DNA of 64,000 bases from Synanceia verrucosa (lineage: Eukaryota; Chordata; Actinopteri; Perciformes; Synanceiidae), in contig CM056550.1 in assembly GCA_029721515.1 (NCBI GenBank), positions 24,812,619-24,876,618 of the forward strand. Reading direction: 5' to 3'. The position numbers and the translations under genes are program-made. Of this stretch, positions 49,901-61,901 are shown one piece after another. The notes beneath the pieces were generated by a model that made no database searches, was not told the origin of the DNA, and worked only from the letters and a program-made list of their open reading frames with translations. The first letter of the stretch is position 1, and each line of letters begins with the position of its first letter.

Positions 49901-52651
49901 TCAAGAAAGAGCCCAGGTTGATGTAATTTGTTTTCCCCCTGAAAAAGTGACAGAGAGTAGACAGTGTTCAGCCTCTCACTCAGACACTATCACAGTCACA
50001 GCTGTTGGATTATGTTCCCATGTCCATTTAGCACACAGACATCTCTATATCATGTAGATTTCAGGATCCAATGATATACAACCATCATCACATATTCATA
50101 TATTCTGATGATGAGCAACACAGTTTTTGGGAAACATAAAAGAACAGGGAAGGTACAATAAAAGAATATTGATTTGCTTAGTTTTAATGCAATCTAGAGG
50201 ACCAATTAATGGAACAAAATATTTTCCAAATCAGGGTTAACTCTCTCTTTTCTCCATAAAGAAACACTGATCCCTGACCTTTATGTTAAACATTCTCAAC
50301 GTTAAGTAATATTGCTCACACCAGTTACTGTAATTTGCTGTGGCTTTCTTAGTCCAGAAGATGGCATTAGATCTGTTTCCCACGCATCCCAACATTAACT
50401 TGACGTTTGTTTCCTTTGCTTACGAGTCACAACAATGGTATACAGTAGTCACATGTACATGCAAACACAAACAACAGAATATGAGTTCATCTCAGCCCAG
50501 AGAAGAGGATTGAAATGACAACACAGATGTTTTTAGAGTCGCTCACACTCAATACACACACAGAGGTCATTTCCAGGGGGGGTTAGTGAGCAAAAGGCAT
50601 GCGGTCAAGATGATTCTCATGCTGGAAATCAAGATGACACTCGTTATGGACACTTACCACTCTCGATAAATGGCCCTGTGGAAGGAAAGGTTGGAAAGAG
50701 ATAGAAAGATAACAAAAATATGATTTTAAAACCCAGAGGAGGCATTTGCTTATACACAGACTGAATCCAGGACTTTCACTGACCTTTGAAAGGTTAACAA
50801 AACAGTGAAGGCAGCCCCACCTGTGGTTTTTATGGTTTTGTTTTGTGAATTCTCTCTTAAAGCTGGACAGAGGCCCAGTGTGGCAGTAAAACTGCAGTTT
50901 CTAGTTGGTGATTGAGCACGTGACCTTTTTTTAAAAGCTGAACAACACTCTGGTAAACTTAAAACTGAGTAGACAAACTTTAAACTCAAAACAACTTCAT
51001 GTCAATAAAGGACAGGTACATTGGTCCTTTCCTTTCATTTATTAGAAAACTTCTTCCTGGAACCAGCGCCCTTTTCATTCTCAAACTTCCGGTCCAACAA
51101 GCCTGTTTTATCTTCAAACACTGATTACTTTATTTTACGGCTCAGGTGTTTGAGTCACTGATGGTGAAACCACACAGGTGAAACCAGGTAGGGCACATTT
51201 TTTGAACGCTTCGCATCACTGAGCAGCAAACTCAGCTCGCTGTCTCATAGTGTTCATGTAGGAAAAGCACAAGAGAAGTGAGCTAAAAGTTTGACACTGT
51301 AAGGGTTCCTTCAGCCTGTGTCAGAGACTTCCTTATTTTCCTGGTCATAACTTGACTGAGCATCAAAGTTCAAAGTCTGCTAAATAAGAAAACCCCATCA
51401 TAAATGAATCTCATGTGACTGACAAGAAACAGGATATATCTGAATGCCACACTCCAATTTGAAGTTATTTTTCTACTAAAAAACACTATTCAAAGTTACA
51501 TTTTGATAAGGGTTTCATATAACACACACAGTGTAACAATCCATTACTTATTACAAACAATTTTACATGTGTATTTGTATTAGTAGCCACTCTTTCTTTC
51601 ATGTTTTCATGCTTTTACACACAAACATGCATAACTTATTTTTTTTTTTTTACATGTCAAAAATTAAATCTAAAACAAGTGAGTGTCTATTTTCCCTCCT
51701 CTCAGTGACTCACCTCAGTCTTTCAAGACACTCCAACACGTGACGCTGGATGTTTTCGTCCTTCTCGTAGCTCTCGAGCAGAGAGATGGCATCGTCGTGG
51801 TTCTGGCAGTAGATCCTGTAGACCTCTTCCAGCTCAGCTTTGAAGCCCAGAAATACCTTTCCTGAGAGCACAGGGTGCACAAGTGTGAGGTTAAATGTTC
51901 ATTTAGGGGAGGAAGAAAGAGGACATGTTTTATATGTGAAAGAAATTAAACCCAAACAGACAAGAGTTGGTAAGGATGAACTATGAACAAAAACATCTGT
52001 GATAAAATGATTTAATGATTTTCAAAATTTTCAGTTAAGATTTCTGTCAGTTTATGGTTCAAATATTAAGTACAAGGCACTGCAGGAATAAATCACTTGA
52101 CTCTACTGTTGGTTAAACACTAACTTGATAGGATATCTTTTAAATACTGTCTTCTTACCAATAGAGTCAGTGTCCTGCAGTGTTTCGAACAGACGTTGTG
52201 AAAGGTCGATCACAAAGCTGATGTTGCCAAAGAGCCCATCAAAGTCCACGTTCTTCACCTTTAGGAAAGAGAAATTTCAACAGAGCCTCTCTGCTACGCA
52301 CTGATAAAACACTAAACTCTCGTTGTAGTAACTCAACCCTTGTGAGTTTTAGTCCTTCGTTAGTCCAAACTTATTTTACAGTTTTATTATTATTATTTAT
52401 CTTACGGTACTTTATTTCCAACCACCTTCCTCCATCTTTTACCTGCTTCTTCTGCAGCGGCTCAATGATTTCCTCGACACACATCTGCAAGTCCTTGATG
52501 TAGTCCTTCTCCGTCTGCAGCAGCTCCTCGATGACCTTTGACCTCTTCTCCAGCATCCTCTGCTCAGGATCCTCTGTGCCGGTGGCAGGGGTCGAGTCCG
52601 AGGTCGGGGTGGAATCGAGGGTTTTGGGTTGGGATGACAGGAGCGTCATCT
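46924..52651 (-). CDS. dnmbp: dnmbp (Tuba), C-terminal DH-BAR-SH3-SH3 half
   Basis: Scaffold and guanine-nucleotide exchange factor for Cdc42 at cell junctions. 13 exons: 52443-52651, 52159-52258, 51714-51861, 50658-50675 (18 bases), 49739-49938, 49520-49650, 49321-49425, 49100-49228, 48667-49002, 48396-48584, 48100-48298, 47309-47988, 46924-47109. All phases agree: 876 codons with stop from the ATG at 52,649. Domains: DH (about residues 28-220; EELLQTEKDYIKDLQMCVEE and [20 protein letters not shown]); BAR (about 270-500; FRLQERLIKSFIRDISLYLQ, then GPHKLIQKRFDKLLDYDNC); an SH3 (about 535-600; KLFQAERNFNAAQDLDISIL); a serine-rich linker (YNPRRSQSD onward); and a final SH3 (IYYALYSFSARCSNELSISA to NYIRKSEYT). 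The first exon has a splice acceptor before its ATG in phase 1, so the protein normally continues upstream. The four N-terminal SH3 domains of full-length Tuba are not in this window. Confidence 0.93.
49939..50657 (-). other. dnmbp intron before the exon encoding NYINLGSF
   Basis: About 720 bases, non-coding, with no repeat recognised. It separates the 18-base micro-exon (50658-50675) from the 200-base exon. Confidence 0.8.
50676..51713 (-). other. dnmbp intron within the DH domain
   Basis: About 1 kb between exons 3 and 4 of the set listed for dnmbp. AT-rich, with a short poly-T; no gene seen. Confidence 0.8.
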
Positions 52652-55342
52652 CTGGAGAGGACAGCAACAGAGACAAATTTAGCTCCATCTAAACTGAAAC
52701 CAGTCTTGATCTTACAGGAATATTCTCTTTTATCATTGTAATATTTTTGACAAAGACAATCCATCCACTTCCTGTCATAAATGTATCAATTTCTGCTCAT
52801 AAACTGCTGTGAAAAAAGAGAAAAAGTCTCCACTCATTATCCAAACATCGTCCTCCCCGCCCACCCTTCGCTCTTCCTCTTGTCAGCCCAGCTTTTGATC
52901 GTTGTCTCTGCTCTCACTCCCAGAGGACCTGATCTCTGGGGCTGCCTGGGACTGGAGGGAGAGCCTGGTTCATGCACCACTGCTCTTTATGAATGGAACC
53001 AAAACCAGAGTGGACTCAGCCTCTTTGTTTGTGGCACAATGGCCTGTGACAGAAACTACAGACGAGCAGGCTCTCAGGGTCCGAGCAGACATTGAGGATG
53101 AGGCAGTCAGAGGAAAGACAACAGCACCGTAGAGTGTTGATACATGTTTCTAAAAATGTCTTCAAATGTCACATTTTGGTACTGTTTATTACTCAAAAAA
53201 GATTAAGTCTGTGATATACTACATTCTTCTCATTGTCGACAAATCCCATAAAAAGAAAACTGTGCATCCAAAAGACCTTTGTGCCATAGACCTCCATTGT
53301 CGTCTGAAAGCTATTAAATATGCCACACTGTCGACTCGCTGACATGCTCCTTCATTACCATGAACGTGGGCTCTGTAGCTCATTTAAATTCAATCTAACA
53401 TGCACCATCCCACTACTCTAATAACTCACTAAAGCACCAAATCTGTGGCTGTATAAAGCCCTTAAAATGCAGCTTTTACTCCTATTTTTGTAAGATTTGC
53501 TAAAACATGCAGGTTTAGGAAATATTTTTAGATATGAGAATATATATCTATGACTTGTTATTAAGATTGAACAAGAAGACTCTGGGCTGAGGTATCAAGT
53601 ATAAGACGGACAAACACAATGTTGGTTTTGTTTAAAATAAAAGATGATTAACAGTCGTAGTGTGATTAGAAAGTGTTGTGGAGGAAATGACGAGCAGCAG
53701 AGACACTTATGCCCATAATACAAGCAGCACTGAAGTTCAGCTTATATATTCAGGGAGGATTGGTGTGATATTTTGGGGACTTCTCATATATAAATGAAAC
53801 CCTGCTGTGTTACATGCCAGCAGGTGAAGATGCCGAGTCGTGTTGACAGATGAGGGTGATGTCACCCTTCCTCCTCGAGCACATGCTGTCAGAGGCTAAT
53901 GGAGTTAATTCTGCTTACCCTCATTACCCCATGCACTTGAAGCTACTTGCATGCTACACACTGCTGCAGCGTCATGGTGTCGTTTAAATCACATATTTGA
54001 ACATCTTGATCATAAGTGCAACCACATCAGGTTAAGCTCAATAATCAGACCTTGCAAAACTTAATTATGAAGCTTTTTTTTTTTTTTTTTACATTTCAAT
54101 GCAAACAAAGATATATTTAATGAGCTGACTGTTTCTGATCCACTGGGCCACCTGCCTTTTGTTGCTTTCCACCCTGACCTCATCTCTCTCTCTCTTTTCA
54201 CGTGACTTGGCTAAAGCTTGACTCAAAGGAGCTTTTCTCGCCGCTCGCACCACTTATATCTCCCTGCAGCATCCGTCACTGTTGCTCCACCGACCTCCAA
54301 TGCTCCAGTGCTTCCCCACCGCCCAGAGAGAGTCTCACTAATGGGTTTTAAAAGTCATCCTGTACGGCACCAACACAGTACAAAGAGAAGCTGAAAACAA
54401 AAGACTTAGAATTTAATTGGGATCAATCGGCTCATTCCCATGTTTGATCCTCGACATACACAACTGCATCATATGCTCCACTTCACACAGTTAAATACGC
54501 AGCTATTTCCATCGTAACCAACCTGTGAAACAGCATGACCAGAGTTTGACCCACTTCTGTGAAATTCCACTTTTTTTTGTTCTGTGGATGATTATAAAGG
54601 GTCTGCACACAGCAAACAGAAACCGATAAAGTACGACTCACTTCGTTTGTAATGTACAGCACAGCACAGCAGCCATTCATTGGTTAGTGAAAGGGAATTT
54701 ATTCCAAAATTATCCAAATCTGACACTGGATTTGATAGAAATGAATGAATCAGTCAAACACACGATCAGTGGTATCCAGAAGGTTAGGTGTAACTTAAAA
54801 CTAGAAGCATGTGGAACACACCTGTGTCAAGAAACAGTCATATAATAATCATTTAGCATCTACTGAACAATCCCACTAATCATCCAGTGCAAAAAATTAC
54901 CTGCTGAACAAAACCTGATTATGGCATCAACACAGTTTTCCAATTAGGAAATTATCATTTACAGTCTCTGACGAGGTCAGCTTTTTTCCCCTCTCAATAA
55001 AGTTATGTCCTTATTTCATAGCTGTGTTTTGACTGTAAACACCTGTTGACGCCTCATTAAGATTCAGTAATATATAATAGTGGACCTACTGTATCTGATA
55101 AGAAGACGACTGCTAAGGAATTATACAAAACATTTTATTGCATTTTATTCTTGTCTTTATAAGAAGGAATTCAACAGGTTTGAAAAAAGGGGATAATTGG
55201 TGTTAAAATAGGACAGGGTGTGTATGTCATGGTGGGATCATTATGTGCTGTAGCATACAGTACAATTATGCTTGGGTACATACAGCATGCATGTGTGTAT
55301 ATATTTAAACTATGCTATAGAATTATGGTGACATGGGTGCAG

Positions 55343-55924
55343 CTATATGTATAAAATATCCAGATGAGGACAACAAGGCACATGACTCTGCAGGGGGGGG
55401 TGAGTGAACAGAAAGCAGGCATCATGTGGGTTAATAAATGAGATGCATTCAAGTGCTGACCTGGTTCCATATTTTAGAAAGTGTGGAGAGATAAAACAAA
55501 GACACAGCTTATGTAATCTGTGGAAATATAGGAGGTTATATGGGCTAATGAAGGCACAGGAAGTGTACTCCTGGTGAGTCCATGTCTTCACTAAATGTCT
55601 ATCCAACCGTATGGATGAGAACACAAAAAGGATTTTATTAATTCTGTTTTTAATAAATCCATTAAGGCTCTCTATGATGCTCTGATGATAATAAATGCGC
55701 TCCAATACATTTTTTTCCACTATCAAAGACTCATTTTGAACACTCAGACATGGTGTCCCTGTTTTTAAGTCATCATCAGGTGAAATCAATAGTGTAAAGT
55801 TCATATGGATATCTTTGAAGAAATCTGGCAGCTCTTTTAAAATGTTCCAGATTATGGACAGTTTGGAGAACTCAATAAACTCATGGAAACACCCTGAACA
55901 CTTGTCATTTTCAAAATGTCTCAA
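55343..55924 (-). other. Unidentified 193-codon open frame
   Basis: An open frame from ATG to stop in otherwise gene-free, AT-rich sequence. It opens MRHFENDKCSGCFHEFIEFS and contains LKELPDFFKDIHMNFTLLIS, then becomes richer in His, Cys and Phe toward the end. The composition of the first 110 residues is protein-like. I recognise no family, domain or splice context. It may be an exon of an unknown gene, part of an old mobile element, or chance. It is not a shadow of another frame here. Confidence 0.3.
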
Positions 55925-56353
55925 GTTGAAACTAGTTCTTAATTGCTAAATCACTTGTGAATCATGTTTAAACACTATAATTAAAAATACAATATATGTG
56001 CTTCATAACTCCTGCTGTCGTCAGCCACCCTGTATGATTGCAGTCACAGTCACAACTGGTACATTAGTACAGGTCATCAAGGATTTAACAAAAATCAAGC
56101 GGTGGATATCAGGTGGCACAAAAAAGGACAGCTCAGGCACAATACATGGCTTAAAGTTACTGAACATGAGTGGGATTGTGACGGTGAGTTTTTCTGTGGC
56201 AAACTCCTGGGTATCACATACTCCTACTACAATTTATGATTAATAATTTTCTTATTTGTAAGAAATGCTGGATTGGCATACAACGATGAGGCTTCACCCA
56301 CCTGCTGCTCACAACTTTCTTCAAACCACTTCGAAAACAAGCACACCCCCTCT

Positions 56354-56354
<1 letters not shown>

Positions 56355-56384
<30 letters not shown>
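56355..56384. repeat. (CA)n microsatellite
   Basis: Fifteen CA units. A second short CA tract lies at about 56,524-56,549. Confidence 0.95.
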
Positions 56385-56386
<2 letters not shown>

Positions 56387-57176
56387 GGTTCTAACAACGC
56401 CATCCATTCTACGATAGTCCATTGTCAATTTGAAGTCCAGCTCCTGAGCCTGGTAGAGGACTGTGTCCTGCTGCAGAAATCCTCCAATTACCATGAGAAT
56501 GGATGGGAACCCACCATCATCAAATACACACACACATACACACACACACTGGTGGACAGCAAAACCTGGAGCTTCAACATGCTGCATCCAGTCCACTAAT
56601 CATCATCATCGTACACCATGTTAGCAGAGAAGAATCAGCACAGATTTGGAGCTGTTTTACCATCACACACAATAATGCTTCAATCATCTGTTTGTTGAAA
56701 GACATCAAATTGCAATTTCATATTTCAGATATTAACTTTTGGTGTAAATTTAGAGAATGGACCCTTGTTTATGATCCTTCAGACTTAATTTGAATTAGGC
56801 TACTGTGACATTTGTTAAGGGTTATGCTAAATAGGATGGTCCTGTAGAGTATAAGTCCAGAAGCTCCTCTTCTCACTGAATTCTGCCCAAAAACAATCTT
56901 TCCTAATAATCACTCAAGGATATATTTTTTTTAACCATCTGAGTAAAGTTAACAATATTCTTTCATTTTCATAAATGGATTTCTTTGGAAGCCTTGTTGC
57001 ACAACTGTAGTAAATCCAGTTTTCAAACGGCACGCCTCTGAATGTTCATTCTGTAGTCAACATGTGCCACAAACAGCCGTGCAAAGTCAAACGTTTTGGC
57101 GTGCACAGAGCGCTCTGAGGTCACACACAATCAGCGCTGTGTGTGTGCTGCTCCAAAGTTCACAGCAGAACGCACA

Positions 57177-57190
57177 ATCGCCATGGTAAC
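57177..57190. promoter_or_regulatory. Possible X-box (RFX site)
   Basis: ATCGCCATGGTAAC closely resembles the RFX-factor consensus, an imperfect inverted repeat of the form GTTGCC-ATGGTAAC. The surroundings (about 57,040-57,210) are richer in CpG than the flanks and are followed by a long poly-T. A role is inferred only from the motif. Confidence 0.3.
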
Positions 57191-57225
57191 GTGAACAGCG
57201 GGGGCCGTCTTCGTATCAGGCCAAG

Positions 57226-57258
57226 TTTTTTTTTTTTTTTTTTTTTTTCTTTTTTTTT
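57226..57258. repeat. Poly-T tract
   Basis: More than 30 bases of almost pure T with one C. It directly follows the CpG-richer segment holding the possible X-box. Confidence 0.9.
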
Positions 57259-59286
57259 CCTTGAGAGCCGGGAGTGGCTTTGCTGGAATGATCACATGGG
57301 AAACTCTGCGTGAGCGTGTGTTCAGTCGGGAATAAGTTCATACAAGCTCCCATGACTCTTGAAAATGCCAACACTTAGACCAATATTTACCTAACAACCT
57401 GCAAGCTGGAACTTGTAATTAATACTGGATGTATTACAGATAAGAAAATAAAAATCCTGATGCTTGTAACTGCCGCAAGAAAACCATGTGAGCACAGGCA
57501 GAGCACATATTAACTTGGTGGTATACTGTAGAACAAGAGGCAGCACTTAAAATTAATCAATTTAATACATCTGCAAACAAAATTTTAAATTTTGAGCATA
57601 TTTTCAGTTAATTTATCTGTATCCCCTAACTTTTGTCCAGATTTGTGCCTCAAAGTGTTCCACCAGGTAGAGCACTCGAAAAGGGGAGTTTATTCAAGGA
57701 CACATCATCCTGTTTATCTCTTTTTAGGGTCAGATGTCAAGAGGTCACATTCCTGCCCCTGCAGATTCTCACAGCAACCTTTATGTACCATTGTTGGGAA
57801 TTCCTTGTAAACACAACCCTCCATTCAGTCATTATAAAAGCAGGTTGTGCATTGATACATGTAGCATTCAGCATGTGGTTTACTCCAGACTTAATCCAGT
57901 GTTTAGTGTCCATTTTGTTTCCAGGTGGATAAGGCTGCAGTCTAATTAACTGAAGCTGAATTAATGAGTTAATGAGCTACAATGCTGCAAGGCAAATGAG
58001 ACCAAGACTGTGATCTCTGGCTTCCTTGGAATTTCTCATTTCGCCTCACTCCTATGATGAACGGTCCAATTACTTGAAGAGACCATCAGTTTTGCATATG
58101 TGCAGAGAGGAGCTTTAGGAGGAACCAAGGCCATTAAATGAGGGACCTATTCAACTAAAACGTGCACTGTCTTCAAGTTAATGGAAAAAAAAGAGTGTTT
58201 TGTGGACTGACAGCATAGTAAAACAAGAATATAAAATAAAATACTTGAAATGGTCATGAATGCAAAGGAAAAATGGCAAAATATATTATGTAGTTTCCAT
58301 TTTTATATGACCATGTTGATGACTATTAGAGCCTTTACTGTCTGTGTGGGAAAATATTTGTTTCTTCAGAGTGTGTGGCAACTGTTTTGAGACTTTGAGA
58401 TGACTGGATTTGCATGATCTGTTTCTAATTGTAGGACAAGTAAAGACAAAAATATGCCTGAGGGCTTTATGCATTTTCCCACTAGTTAACAAGAGAATCC
58501 AATTCAGTGTTGCTCTCTACACAAACAGACTATGTGACAAAATGCTGTCTTTGTATTCCTCAAAATACAACCCTACATTTAATGTATTATTACTACAGAC
58601 AAATCGTAAATAAAATGGACCTGACAAACACCAACATGTCGTCATCATCAGACTTGCAACCACTCTTAAAATTAAACCAAATTAAAAAAACATCCCAATA
58701 TCAATTAAATCATACACATAAGCTGACAGTGTTTGAGAGACACCCTTATTTAAAATAATCAAATAAATTTGTCTCAAAGCTCATGGCACAATGGCCAAGA
58801 TCAACTAATGTGACTGTGACAAATAGGTCAGCTTATGTAAGACAACTGTGGACGTCTTTTACCACGAGTCAACGAGTCTATGAGAAAAACATGTTGGCCT
58901 GACAGAAGAATGCAACCACTGTACATACAGCACAGTGATGTGTGCAGCAATTAGTATATAGAGTATATACAAGAAGTGATGTCCTGAAAATGTTCAGGTA
59001 AAGACTTGGTTATAAATATACATGTGCATAAGGAGAGATGACCACATAAACTGCCCATATGAACAAGTCCTTATCAAGGGTAAACTAGTCCTGATGGGAA
59101 AGTGCACACGGTCAAAGATCAGTTGTCTTTTCCCACACTTCTATCTGTCTATTTTGTGTCTTGTTACTTATGCAGGTAGCAGCAGTGGAACTGAGGCATG
59201 AAGAGTCTCTCATACTGAGCCACTGCAGTTACTTTTGTAAATGTGAGTGTACTGTCATAAAATACAGTAACTGCTGTGAAACAATT

Positions 59287-59288
<2 letters not shown>

Positions 59289-59337
<49 letters not shown>
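59289..59337. repeat. (AT)n microsatellite
   Basis: About 24 AT units. Likely variable in length and prone to assembly error. Confidence 0.95.
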
Positions 59338-59343
<6 letters not shown>

Positions 59344-60705
59344 ATCTTTTACTGCACCTCACCCTCTCAATTCACTTGTGTGATTTGTTTCTTTGTGTTT
59401 TTTAATATGATATAGCAAATATCCTTCCAGTGATGTTGATAGGTTTTCAATGTAGTGAGTAACCAGAACTCACAGGTGGGTCCCCAATTAAAAATGATTT
59501 CTTTCTATTTTTTATATTATTCTATTTATTAAATTATAGTGTTAAACTAATCTGAAGGTGACATGATAGGATATTGCTATAATTAATGGATATATTCATG
59601 TATGTTCAAAGTGTATCTAAAATTAAACAAATTCCAAAATCTGAAAAGTTTATTGCAAAACAACTGTCTTTATCAACAAACCAATTCATGATTTTAATAA
59701 AAAAAAAAATTAAAGGAAAAAACAATGATGGCCCAAAAAGAAGTAGCTACGTGTTTTCAGTGTGACCATCACTGACTCATGCAGACTTTTGGACTAATAA
59801 GCTAAATCATGTTTTCTGCCTACTGACTTTTTTTTGCTTGCCAGCAATGACATAAGTCGACTTAAGAGCGATGCTGTCAGACGATTTGAGTTCTTGTCTT
59901 AATTCCTAACTCCCCCACCCCACCCTACCACTGCTGCCCACCAATGGCAGTGACTGCTCAAGGATTACAGAGCATACGCTGCTGCATGACAGCACATTAC
60001 TCACACACACAGACGCTCAAACACTGTGCGGAAAAAATAAATATAAAATAAAAATAAACATAAATCCAGATGCGTACTTACAGCCATGCACACATCTGAT
60101 TAAACTGTTACTCTATCTATTCCTGCGATTAAAAAAAAAAAACACATATTGCTTATTACATTGCCCTCTTTGGATGAACCTACAATATGTGCACCTGTAA
60201 CAGCAGCATATGCACACAAACACATAATATAATAATAGTGGATTACAGAGAACAATGACCCCTACATGCCTGGGCCCTTCTGAAAAAGCCATGGCCATCA
60301 CCTCAATGTCACTGAATCACAGCATAAGCCCAATAAGAGCTGCATGGAGATGGCCTAATGTTTTTAGCCATGCTATCAAAAGCTTTACTCAGGGCAAACC
60401 CCTGACAGAGCTGAACCAGTTTAACAAGATTAGAGGATGACAAGATAGTGCAGAAGCAAGTGTGCATGTGTGTGTATGTGTTTTTAAAAATGGCGTCATC
60501 TCTCAAATAAGCCTCTCTTGCTCGCGCACACACACACACAGACACACACTAAAGTATCAGTCTGGTCTTGCAGTGTAGGAGTCAGGCCAGTGCCGGCCAC
60601 CGCCTGGCACCAGACAGACCCCCGCCATCCACTCACCATGCTGACGCTAGGGATTAATACTTGGACTCCCGAAAAGGATGTGAGGTGGGGGCCGATGTGT
60701 ACTGA

Positions 60706-60727
60706 GTGTGTGTGTGTGTGTGTGTGT
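60706..60727. repeat. (GT)n microsatellite
   Basis: Eleven GT units near the right end of the gene-poor stretch. Confidence 0.9.
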
Positions 60728-61901
60728 TTCTAGGTAACTGGGGGAGGGGTCGTGGGGCGCCACCTGCTTCTTCTCAGGCACAATGAAGAGAGCCAGAAGA
60801 GTGCTCTCTCTTTCTTCGATTCCCAATGAAACACACTTGGACACACATGCACACTGACACACACCTCCTTTCAGATGTAACTCTAGTTTGTGTTTGTGTT
60901 TACAGACTGCTGCTCTTCTGAACCTTACGCAGTGTTAACAGCGGGACGTCATTGCCTGGGGGCTGATGCACACCAACTGAAATGTGCAGAAGTCATCATC
61001 AAATGCCTAGTTAAACTCCTGGAATTGTTTACTTTTTGACACATATGGCTTTCTTACTTTAGACGCTGATGCACCACACTAGCTTTTTTATTAATAAAAA
61101 AAAAAAGTGGGTTTAAACATGTTCCATGTCACCCAAACTCCCTATAAAAGAGTCAAATGCATTGTTTTGCTGACAAAAAAGAAGCTTCTCCTGGCCCCAA
61201 TTTTTTTCAACAACATCCAGGGTTTGGTTAAGTTTGGTCTTTATTTAGTAGTGACGTCTTTTGGGGTTTTTTTAGCCTAAAGATGGTATAAAGTTTGGAT
61301 GAAATAACAAACCTAAGTTGACTATCCACAGAATTTGAGATGTGGCTCATATAAAAAAAAACATACTAAAACAGAGCAACTTCCCTCATCATAAACTGCT
61401 GTAGTTATTAAGCTTTGAAGTATCTGAAAACAACCAAGAAAGAAAAGGACAGAAAGACACACAAGAACTGAACAGACTTGTTATGGGTGCACACAGAGCA
61501 TCAGTGAGGAAAACTGCAGAATGGCCGAACGACAGAGTCAACAAAACCCCACAAAACCTGTTCTGCAGTGTCTTACATCTACAAATTCCTGACAGTTCAC
61601 TTTCCTGTGACATAGATGACACTGTCACACACACACGAACACTTCCTAAGGATGTGAGTCTGGGTAGTCAGCACTTTGAAGCCCTCATCATTGATCAGAA
61701 GAGCACCTCTGGAGGTCACCAATAAGAGTCACTCCAAAGACTGTCGACCACTCTGCCCTGTTTTACCTAAAGAGGATGGGATTTCAAACCATTTACTATG
61801 TTTTGATCGGTTTAGAAAAGTTGAGTTGTATCTGAACTTAAGACAAGTAGGTCAAACTGTGCAAACACAGCATGTCAAGTTTCTCCTGTACTAATGTTTA
61901 C

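Larger units (their letters stand above)
52652..61901. other. Nine kilobases without a recognised gene
   Basis: Either a large dnmbp intron (if the 61,902-63,606 exon splices to 52,651) or intergenic DNA. I looked for SH3 or other dnmbp exons on the minus strand and saw none. It contains poly-T tracts (54,074-54,091 and 57,226-57,258), CA tracts (56,355-56,384, 60,528-60,548), a GT tract (60,706-60,727), an AT array (59,289-59,337), a 193-codon open frame (55,343-55,924) and a possible X-box (57,177-57,190). Confidence 0.6.

Noticed and set aside
52902..53132. Plus-strand frame opposite the dnmbp upstream region
   Set aside because: No family resemblance, no splice context and ordinary length; probably chance.
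56273..56793. Open frames on both strands around 56.3-56.8 kb
   Set aside because: Driven by CA/TG repeats (runs of HT or CV).
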